Shown here: positions 1 through 5,711 of the stretch, piece by piece
Layout of the letters: every line of letters starts with the position of its first letter
Numbering within the stretch: the stretch's first letter is position 1
Source: Spongiicolonus versatilis
GTDB taxonomy: Bacteria; Pseudomonadota; Gammaproteobacteria; Arenicellales; Spongiicolonaceae
DNA length: 8,265 nt
Reading direction: 5' to 3'
Assembly (NCBI GenBank): GCA_028286165.1
Contig: JAPYMU010000207.1
Span: forward strand, 1-8,265
Translations under genes and position numbers: made by a program
The notes under the pieces: model-generated
Seen by the model: the letters and a program-made list of their open reading frames with translations, nothing else
Told to the model about the DNA's origin: nothing
Database searches by the model: none

Positions 1-236
1 GTTTCGATTTGCCGCACGCGCTCGCGGGTGAGGTTCAGGGATTCGGCGATTTCCTGCAGGGTGTAGTCGGTGTTCATGCCGATGCCGAAACGCATGTGCA
101 GGATTTTTAACTCGCGCGCGCTGAGGGAGTCGGTGAGGGCGTTGCCATCGGCGGGCAGCAGCGTTTCCAGCGTGCCCCGCTCGGACGGCGACAGCAGCAG
201 CAAGTCGGCATCATCGATTTCATGCGCCGCCGCCAT
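1..236 (-). CDS. Stand-alone sigma-70 region 4 protein, coupled to rpoD (partial at left edge)
   Basis: The ATG at 236 starts an open frame of 78 codons that runs off the left edge. Residues 1-35 (MAAAHEIDDADLLLL...) match nothing I recognise. Residues from about 38 on are a sigma-70 region 4: SARELKILHMRFGI, then NTDYTLQEIAESLNLTRERV, then RQIE at the edge. This is the helix-turn-helix that reads -35 elements, and the recognition helix keeps the TRERxRQ residues of E. coli sigma-70. By my hand alignment 24 of 41 positions equal the region 4 of the rpoD next door; MNTDYTL is closer to E. coli sigma-70 than this RpoD's MNNDHTL. There is no room for regions 1-3 ahead of it. The ATG shares its A with the rpoD stop (TGATG), so translation is probably coupled to rpoD; I see no promoter or strong ribosome site of its own. 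A role as split sigma, competitor or modulator of RpoD is inference. Confidence 0.83.
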   Translation of the reverse strand, partial: MAAAHEIDDADLLLLSPSERGTLETLLPADGNALTDSLSARELKILHMRFGIGMNTDYTLQEIAESLNLTRERVRQIE

Positions 237-238
237 CA
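234..238 (-). other. TGATG stop-start overlap between rpoD and the region 4 gene
   Basis: On the minus strand the rpoD stop TGA (238-236) and the next gene's ATG (236-234) share one base. This arrangement is typical of termination-reinitiation coupling, in which the ribosome ending rpoD restarts on the neighbour. The site itself is seen directly; the coupling is inferred. A GTG at 239-237 in the same frame is a possible alternative start. Confidence 0.85.
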
Positions 239-2149
239 CAGATTTTCCAGCCGCCGCCGCCGCGACTCGTGGCGCAACTTGCGCAGCGCCTTGGCCTCGA
301 TTTGGCGGATGCGCTCGCGGGTGACGTCAAATTGTTTGCCCACTTCCTCCAGCGTGTGGTCGTTGTTCATGTTGATGCCGAAGCGCATGCACAGCACTTT
401 CGCCTCCCGCGGCGCGAGGCCGTTGAGAATTTCCTGCACCGCCTGGCGCATGCTGGCGTCGGTGGTGGAGTCCAGCGGCATCACCGCGGACTTGTCCTCG
501 ATTAAGTCGCCGAGCACCGAGTTTTCATCGTCGCCAATGGGCGTCTCGGTGGAGATCGGCTCCTTGGCGATTTTCAGCACCTTGCGCACCTTGTCCTCGG
601 GCATTTCCATGAGCACCGCGAGTTCGTCGGGCAGCGCCTCGCGGCCGTGTTCCTGCAGGAACGAGCGCTGCACACGGTTGAGTTTGTTGATGGTCTCAAT
701 CATGTGCACCGGGATGCGGATGGTGCGCGCCTGGTCGGCGATGGAGCGGGTGATGGCCTGGCGAATCCACCAGGTGGCGTAGGTGGAAAATTTGTAGCCG
801 CGGCGGTACTCAAACTTGTCCACCGCCTTCATCAGGCCGATGTTGCCCTCCTGAATCAGGTCGAGAAACTGCAGGCCGCGGTTGGTGTATTTCTTGGCGA
901 TGGAAATCACCAGCCGCAGGTTGGCCTCCACCATTTCCTTCTTGGCGCGGCGCGCCTTGGCCTCGCCGATGGACATGCGGCGGTTGATGTCCTTCAACTC
1001 GGCCAGGGGCAGGCAGGCGGTTTCCTGCAACTGCAGCAGTTTCTGCTGCGCCGCCTTGAAGTCCGGCTTGAAACTTTGCAGCACCGCGGCGTCACCCTCG
1101 CCGCTGCGCGCCAGCCGGGTGAAGGTCATGGGGCTGGTTTCGTGGCCGACGAACACCTCAAGAAATTTCTTGCGCGAGATGCAGGCGCGCTTGACGCAGA
1201 TGTCGTGAATCTCCCGCTCGCGCAGGCGCATCTCTTCCACATGCGATTTGGCGATGGCGGTGAAGGCGTCCACCTGTTTCGGCACGAAATGAAACTGCAG
1301 AAATTCGGCGGCCAGTTTGGCCTGGTTTTTCTGCACCGGCGAACTGCCGATGCCGTACCTTTTGGCGCCGTTGGTGAGGTTTTTATGCAGTTTGCGCATG
1401 CGCGCGAAGCGGTCCATGGCGTCCTTGTAGTCCAACTTCGGCAGCACCGGCTCGTCCTCCTTGATTTTAATTTTGGCGCGCCGCGCCTCGGCTTTGCGCT
1501 GCGCCTTGGCCTTGGCGGCGGCCGGGTTGGGCACCGGAATAGGCGCCTCCTCGGCATCGGGATCGATGAGTTTCACCACCAAATCGCGCAGGGTTTTCTC
1601 GTCCACCACCCGGTCCGTCGCCGCCACCAGCGCGCCAATCACTGCCGGGCAGGTGGCGAGCGCCGCGAGAATCTGGCCGAGCCCGTCCTCAATGCGCTTG
1701 GACAGGTCAATCTCGTCCTTGCGCGTCAGCAGGTCCACCGTCCCCATCTCGCGCATGTACATCCGCACCGGGTCGGTGGTACGGCTGATCTCGCTCTCCA
1801 CCGCCGCGGTCAGCGCGGTCTCGGCCTCCTCGGTGGACTCGTCGTCATCGGGCTGGCCGGCTTTCAGCATCAGGCCGTCGGTGTCCGGCACCTTGTCGTA
1901 CACCGGAATGCCCATGGCGCTGATCATGCTCACCATGCTCTCGATCTGGTCGGGGTCGTGCATCTCGTCGGGCAGGTGGTCGTTGATTTCCTGGTAGGTC
2001 AGAAACCCGCGCTCGCGCCCCATGCGGAACAGTTTCTGCAGTTCGGAACTGCCGGCGGCAACCGCATCGGCGGCGCCCCGGGCCTGGGATTTGGCTTGGG
2101 ATTTGGCGGCCGGCCGGGCCGGGTTGGCGGTTTTTTCTTCGCGTTTCAT
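236..2149 (-). CDS. rpoD: RNA polymerase sigma factor RpoD (sigma-70)
   Basis: Housekeeping sigma factor that directs RNA polymerase to most promoters. From the ATG at 2149 the product is 637 residues (E. coli 613). Region 1.1 is near residues 34-85 (GFLTYQEINDHLP), region 1.2 near 120-155 (TTDPVRMYMREMGTV), the non-conserved region up to about 395, region 2 at about 403-485 (ANLRLVISIAKKYTNRGLQF, YATWWIRQAI), region 3 to about 560 and region 4 to the end (TRERIRQIEAKALRKLRH). His482 and Glu485 in IPVHMIETINK match the E. coli residues that contact extended -10 sites. The frame extends 31 codons further to a TTG at 2242, but that lies about 5 bases after the predicted transcript start, while ATG 2149 has AGGTG 5 bases ahead. 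Odd points: the non-conserved region is Lys/Arg/Ala-rich near residues 211-233, and the tail is short and ends HESRRRRLENL. It follows dnaG by 138 bases. Confidence 0.97.
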   Translation of the reverse strand: MKREEKTANPARPAAKSQAKSQARGAADAVAAGSSELQKLFRMGRERGFLTYQEINDHLPDEMHDPDQIESMVSMISAMGIPVYDKVPDTDGLMLKAGQPDDDESTEEAETALTAAVESEISRTTDPVRMYMREMGTVDLLTRKDEIDLSKRIEDGLGQILAALATCPAVIGALVAATDRVVDEKTLRDLVVKLIDPDAEEAPIPVPNPAAAKAKAQRKAEARRAKIKIKEDEPVLPKLDYKDAMDRFARMRKLHKNLTNGAKRYGIGSSPVQKNQAKLAAEFLQFHFVPKQVDAFTAIAKSHVEEMRLREREIHDICVKRACISRKKFLEVFVGHETSPMTFTRLARSGEGDAAVLQSFKPDFKAAQQKLLQLQETACLPLAELKDINRRMSIGEAKARRAKKEMVEANLRLVISIAKKYTNRGLQFLDLIQEGNIGLMKAVDKFEYRRGYKFSTYATWWIRQAITRSIADQARTIRIPVHMIETINKLNRVQRSFLQEHGREALPDELAVLMEMPEDKVRKVLKIAKEPISTETPIGDDENSVLGDLIEDKSAVMPLDSTTDASMRQAVQEILNGLAPREAKVLCMRFGINMNNDHTLEEVGKQFDVTRERIRQIEAKALRKLRHESRRRRLENL

Positions 2150-2154
2150 CGGGG

Positions 2155-2159
2155 CACCT
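2155..2159 (-). promoter_or_regulatory. Ribosome binding site deciding the rpoD start
   Basis: AGGTG sits 5 bases before the ATG at 2149. It favours that ATG over the upstream in-frame TTG at 2242, which has no such site and would lie almost at the transcript start. Confidence 0.55.
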
Positions 2160-2253
2160 GTGGTTGCGGTTTCGGGGTTTTTTGCCGCTGGCGGCGCGCG
2201 GCCCTCACCTTGGGGCTTCACCCTTGGCTGTGGCGCGCGCAAAAACGTCTCCT

Positions 2254-2262
2254 ATTATACCA
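2254..2262 (-). promoter_or_regulatory. Extended -10 promoter of rpoD
   Basis: The minus strand reads TGGTATAAT: a perfect TATAAT (2259-2254) with the TGn extension. Hexamers 16-18 bases upstream (such as CATAAA) do not resemble TTGACA. The predicted start is near 2247, giving a leader of about 98 bases before ATG 2149. The dnaG-rpoD gap (2150-2287) holds this promoter and a GC-rich leader. I see no intrinsic terminator in it, so read-through from dnaG is likely as well. Confidence 0.75.
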
Positions 2263-2287
2263 TGACCCCGGATTTTTTTATGCACAC

Positions 2288-4135
2288 TCAGGCGCCGGCG
2301 GCTGCCTTGTCCTTGCCAGCCGCTTTCATCAGGGTTTTCAAGCGTTCTTTTTCCGCCGGGCTGAGGCCGTCGGCGCTGTTTTTGGCCAATAACCGGTCAA
2401 TTTCCCGGCGGCGCGGCCAGGTTTTCAGCAGTTTTTTCAGAATCCCGCGAAATTCCGGCTCAAACTTGTCCGGCAACAGATGATCCCACGAGGCTAATTT
2501 TTCAAGGTGGGGGAAATTCGCGGTGCCGCGGTAACGTTCCACCAGCGCCGCCGTGCCGAGTTTGGGCCGCTCGCGCAGCGCCTCCACCAGTTCGGCCAGC
2601 AGTTCAGCCCCCGGCGTACCGGCGGCGCGCAGGTCGGCGTCCGCCGGCACCAGTTGCGCCAGCGCCGGCTGCTGCACCAGCATGCTGATGGCGCGCGCCA
2701 CCGGCGAGAGTTTGGCCCCCGCCGGCGCTATTCCGGAGTCCGGGGGCGCCGTTCCCGCTCCCGGACTCACTGTTCCGGCCCCCGCCCGTTGCAAGGTGCG
2801 CCGGCCGACGCCCAGACTGCGCGCCATTTCCACCGCGCTGAGGCCGGCCAGCGCCGCCAGCCGGTCGCTCACCACCTGCTGCAGCACCTCCTGCCCCATC
2901 CGCGCCACCAGCGGCCGCGCCAACTCGGCCAGCCGCGCCGGTCCGTCCAGTTGATTCAGGTCCACCGACTCGCGCAGATGCTGCAGCAAAAACGCCGGCA
3001 GCGGCTTTGCTGCGGCGATGCGCTTTTGCATTTCCCCGGCGCCCGCCTTGCGCACCACCGTGTCCGGGTCGTCGCCGCCCGTAAGCAGCAGAAACGACGC
3101 CGACTGCGCATCCTTCAACAGCGGCAGGCAAACCTGCAGCGCCTTCCACGCCGCCGCCCGCCCGGCGCGGTCGCCGTCAAAACAGAACACGACTTCATCC
3201 ACAACCCGAAACAGCCGCGCCAGGTGGCGGTCGGTGGTGGCGGTGCCGAGGGTGGCGACGGCGTTGGGGATGCCGTGCTCGGCCAGCGACACCACGTCCA
3301 TGTAGCCCTCCACCACCAGGCAGCGCCGCGACTTTTGCAGTGCGCCTTTGGAGCGCGCCCGGTGCAGGCCGTACAACTCGGCGCCTTTGGAAAAAACCGC
3401 GGTCTCCGGCGAGTTCAAGTATTTCGGCTCGCCGTCGCCGATGATGCGCCCGCCAAAAGCGACCACGCGCCCGCGGTAATCGACGATGGGAAACATCACC
3501 CGCCGGCGAAAACGGTCGTACACTTTTCCCGACTCGTTTTTCTTCAGCAGCCCGGCGGTGATGAGGCACTGTTTTTTTTCCTCAGTGCCGCCGAGGGCGC
3601 TGCGCAGATTGTCGTAGCCGTCGGGCGCGTAGCCGATGCCGAAGTTGGCGACGGTCTGGCCGCTGAGGCCGCGGCCTTTAAGGTAATCAATCGCCTCGCC
3701 GGCCTGCGGGTGTTTGCGCAGCATGTCGCGGAAAAATTTTCCGGCCTCGTCGATGGCGTCGTACAGATTTTGCCGCGCCTTCACCGCCTCGCCATCGCCA
3801 TTGCCCCCGCCAATCACCCCGCGCCCGCCGCTTTCCCGCTGCACCTCCACCCCGGCAAGCGCGGCGAGATTTTCCACCGCCTCGGGAAAATCCATGTGCG
3901 AATACTGCATCAAAAATCCAATCGCCGTTCCATGCGCGCCGCAGCCGAAGCAGTGGTAGAACTGTTTGCGCTGGCTGACCGTGAAAGACGGAGTCTTCTC
4001 GTCATGAAACGGGCAGCGCGCCTTGAACTCCCCGCCGCCGGCGGGCGTTAACGGCACCCGCGCATCCACAATATCGACAATATCAACCCGCGTCAGCAAC
4101 TCGTCAATAAAACTCTGGGAAATTCTGCCGTCCAT
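2288..4135 (-). CDS. dnaG: DNA primase DnaG
   Basis: Primase that lays RNA primers at the replication fork together with the DnaB helicase. From ATG 4135 the product is 615 residues (E. coli 581). The zinc-binding domain has Cys41, His44, Cys62 and Cys65 (RCPFHDEKTPSFTV, FYHCFGCGAHG). The catalytic core contains a TOPRIM fold with EGYMDVV near residue 276 and FDGDRAG near 320-326, the acidic metal-binding residues. A Pro/Gly/Ala-rich linker at about 453-473 leads to the C-terminal helicase-binding domain. ATG 4135 gives MDGRISQSFIDELL, matching E. coli MAGRIPRVFINDLL; a GTG at 4156 is in frame but would add seven residues and precede the predicted transcript start. It is first in its operon, divergent from parE, and followed by rpoD. 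rpsU, which precedes dnaG in the E. coli operon, is not here. Confidence 0.97.
   Translation of the reverse strand: MDGRISQSFIDELLTRVDIVDIVDARVPLTPAGGGEFKARCPFHDEKTPSFTVSQRKQFYHCFGCGAHGTAIGFLMQYSHMDFPEAVENLAALAGVEVQRESGGRGVIGGGNGDGEAVKARQNLYDAIDEAGKFFRDMLRKHPQAGEAIDYLKGRGLSGQTVANFGIGYAPDGYDNLRSALGGTEEKKQCLITAGLLKKNESGKVYDRFRRRVMFPIVDYRGRVVAFGGRIIGDGEPKYLNSPETAVFSKGAELYGLHRARSKGALQKSRRCLVVEGYMDVVSLAEHGIPNAVATLGTATTDRHLARLFRVVDEVVFCFDGDRAGRAAAWKALQVCLPLLKDAQSASFLLLTGGDDPDTVVRKAGAGEMQKRIAAAKPLPAFLLQHLRESVDLNQLDGPARLAELARPLVARMGQEVLQQVVSDRLAALAGLSAVEMARSLGVGRRTLQRAGAGTVSPGAGTAPPDSGIAPAGAKLSPVARAISMLVQQPALAQLVPADADLRAAGTPGAELLAELVEALRERPKLGTAALVERYRGTANFPHLEKLASWDHLLPDKFEPEFRGILKKLLKTWPRRREIDRLLAKNSADGLSPAEKERLKTLMKAAGKDKAAAGA
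2736..2768. repeat. Inverted repeat inside the DnaG linker
   Basis: GAGTCCGGG (2736-2744) is the exact reverse complement of CCCGGACTC (2760-2768), with a 15-base loop. It lies in the stretch encoding the Pro/Gly/Ala-rich linker between the primase core and the helicase-binding domain, flanked by similar GGCCCCCGCC blocks. No T-tract follows, so it is not a terminator. It may simply reflect repetitive linker coding. Confidence 0.6.
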
Positions 4136-4141
4136 GCGGCG

Positions 4142-4150
4142 ATTGTAGCA
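4142..4150 (-). promoter_or_regulatory. Extended -10 promoter of dnaG
   Basis: The minus strand reads TGCTACAAT (TACAAT at 4147-4142), one base off the consensus -10, with the TGn extension. The hexamer 17 bases upstream (CATGGT, 4170-4165) is not a -35. The usual 7-base distance puts the transcript start at about 4135, which is the A of the dnaG ATG, so the message may be leaderless. Confidence 0.65.
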
Positions 4151-4170
4151 CCGCACAGCGCCTTACCATG

Positions 4171-4176
4171 TATAAT
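4171..4176 (+). promoter_or_regulatory. -10 element of the parE-parC promoter
   Basis: A perfect TATAAT at 4171-4176, with TG directly before it but without the spacer base of a true extended -10. No TTGACA-like hexamer lies 16-18 bases upstream. The predicted start is near 4183, leaving a leader of about 25 bases to GTG 4208. It lies 23 bases from the opposed dnaG -10 in a 72-base gap, so the two promoter footprints overlap. Confidence 0.6.
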
Positions 4177-4198
4177 CGCCGGCACATGCAAGGTCCGC

Positions 4199-4203
4199 GG
4201 GAG
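4199..4203 (+). promoter_or_regulatory. Ribosome binding site for the parE GTG start
   Basis: GGGAG lies 4 bases ahead of GTG 4208. It supports this non-ATG start, which also places RSYDSQAIEVLTGLEPV in line with the E. coli ParE N-terminus. Confidence 0.6.
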
Positions 4204-4207
4204 TCCG

Positions 4208-4777
4208 GTGCGTTCTTACGATTCACAAGCCATTGAAGTGTTGACCGGGCTTGAGCCGGTGCGCAAGCGGCCGGGGATGTTTACCGAAACCGACCGGCCC
4301 AATCATCTGGCGCAGGAGGTGGTGGACAACAGCATTGACGAGGTGATTGCCGGCCATGCAACCGAAGTCGCGGTGACCTTGCACGGCGACGGTTCCCTCA
4401 GCGTGGTGGACAACGGGCGCGGCATGCCGGTGGACAAGCACCGCAAGGAAGGCGTGAGCGGCGTTGAAGTCATCCTCACCCGGCTGCACGCCGGCGGCAA
4501 GTTCAACCGGCGCAGTTACCGTTTTGCCGGCGGCCTGCACGGCGTCGGGGTGTCGGTGGTCAATGCGGGAGGTGGAATGGGCGGCGGCGTGGACCGACGG
4601 CGATGGCGCGTGCTTCGGGGAAAGTTATGTGAACCTCATCCCGACTGCACAGGGCGGGACCCATGTGAACGGTTTTCGCGGCGGCCTCACCGATGCATTG
4701 CGCGAGTTTTGCGAATACCGCGACCTGGTGCCGCGCGGCGTGCGCATCGGGCCGGACGACGTGGCCGGCCGGCTTAA
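4208..4777 (+). pseudogene. parE: parE, N-terminal fragment (ATPase domain, truncated by deletion and frameshift)
   Basis: Subunit B of topoisomerase IV, the ATPase partner of ParC in separating daughter chromosomes. Residues 1-120 (4208-4567, GTG start) align with E. coli ParE 1-121 almost without gaps: EVLTGLEPVRKRPGMF, the ATP-binding Asn in EVVDNSIDE, the VDNGRGMPVD Mg/ATP motif, RLHAGGKF, and the glycine-rich GGLHGVGVSVVNA. After GCG at 4567 homology in this frame stops; the following 69 codons are out-of-frame translation of the rest of parE up to the stop at 4777. The remainder of the ATPase domain, including the late GTSVHFWPD-type motif, is not found in any frame. Taken literally, this yields a protein unable to form a full ATP site. 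Whether the break is real or an assembly fault cannot be decided from the sequence. Confidence 0.88.
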
Positions 4778-5711
4778 CTACGTGCTGTCGGTGCGCGCCG
4801 CCAATCCGCAGTTCGCCGGCCAGGCCAAGGAACGTTTGTCATCCCGGGAAACCGGCGTTTTTGTCGCCAACGCGGTGCGCGACGGATTCAGTTTGTGGCT
4901 TAACAAAAACGCCGCCGAGGCGAAGCGCATCGCCGAGGTGGTCATCGCCTTTGCCATGCAAAGGATGCGCGATGCAAAAAAAGTGGAGCGCAAAAAAACC
5001 GGCGCCGGCCCGGCGCTGCCCGGCAAACTTGCCGACTGCACCAGCCGCGATGCGGAACGCGGCGAGTTGTTTTTGGTGGAAGGCGACTCGGCCGGCGGCT
5101 CGGCAAAGCAGGCGCGGGAGCGCGAGTTCCAGGCCATCCTGCCGCTGCGCGGAAAAATTCTGAACACCTGGGAAGTGGACTCGCAGGAAGTGCTGGCGTC
5201 CAGGGAAGTGCACGACATCGCCGTCGCCCTCGGCGTTGACCCCGGCGGCGGCATCAGCGGCTTGCGCTACGGCAAGGTGTGCATTCTCGCCGACGCCGAC
5301 TCCGATGGCGCGCACATTGCGGCGTTGCTGTGCGCGCTGTTCGTGCGCCACTTTCCAAAGTTGGTGGAGGCCGGCAGAATTCATGTCGCCATGCCGCCGC
5401 TGTACCGCGTGGATGCGGGCAGGGAGGTTTTTTATGCGCTGGACGAGGATGAAAAAGAGCGCGTGCTTGCGCGCATTGCCGCGCAAAACCCGCGGGCAAA
5501 AATTAATGTGCAGCGTTTCAAAGGGCTCGGCGAAATGAATCCGTCGCAGTTGCGCGAGACCACCATGCTGCCGGCGACCCGCCGGCTGGTGCGGCTCACT
5601 GTCAGCGAAAACGACGGCACCGTTGCGACCCTCAGCATGCTGCTGGCGAAAAAAAATGTGGGCCAGCGCCGCGAGTGGCTTGAGCAGCGCGGCGGCGAGG
5701 CGCAGTTGTAA
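4563..5711 (+). pseudogene. parE: parE, C-terminal fragment (end of transducer, TOPRIM, C-terminus)
   Basis: In the frame one base on from the N-terminal piece, ParE homology resumes at REVEWAAAWTDGD (from 4566), the equivalent of E. coli residues near 247, and runs unbroken to the TAA at 5709-5711. Seen in order: ESYVNLIP, then TAQGGTHVNGF (ParE rather than GyrB wording); AGQAKERLSS, where the QTK loop reads QAK (4821-4829); GPALPGKLADC; TOPRIM EGDSAGG (5079-5099) and DADSDG (5292-5309); and RFKGLGEMNPSQLRETT. The frame is open upstream to about 4464, but only out-of-frame sequence lies there. An ATG at 4563, exactly at the junction, could give a free 382-residue protein. The stop abuts the parC ATG, so the operon structure is preserved. 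The reading frame shows no decay, which argues that any lesion is recent or artefactual. Confidence 0.88.
4565..4569 (+). other. parE: parE deletion junction
   Basis: The last codon aligned to the N-terminal half is GCG at 4565-4567, and the first aligned codon of the C-terminal half begins at 4566 or 4569. E. coli has 129 residues between VVNA and the Trp of EAVDW; here 10 bases separate the matching points. The loss is therefore about 377 bases if lengths are equal, which is not a multiple of three. Repeated GCGG/GGCGG words surround the site. Confidence 0.75.

Noticed and set aside
234..260. Programmed frameshift fusing RpoD to the second region 4
   Set aside because: The sequence before the stop has a short A run (GGAAAAT) but no proper slippery heptamer or following pseudoknot that I can see, and the TGATG overlap already explains translation of the second gene.
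2150..2242. rpoD starting at the upstream TTG (668 residues)
   Set aside because: The TTG lies about 5 bases after the predicted transcript start and has no ribosome site. The added 31 residues have no match to sigma factors.
647..2392. Long plus-strand open frame antisense to rpoD (581 codons)
   Set aside because: It is a His/Val/Gly-rich shadow of a certain gene in GC-rich DNA, with no recognisable domain. The same holds for 2507-4051 opposite dnaG and 5871-6908 opposite parC.
4143..4158. LexA-like CTGT-N8-ACAA over the dnaG -10
   Set aside because: E. coli's operon has a LexA site, but here the last base differs from CTGT-N8-ACAG and the centre is GC-rich, not AT-rich. Too weak to list.
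4464..4777. Intein, intron or insertion splitting parE
   Set aside because: Nothing is inserted at the break; homologous sequence is missing instead, so splicing or recoding could not restore the protein.
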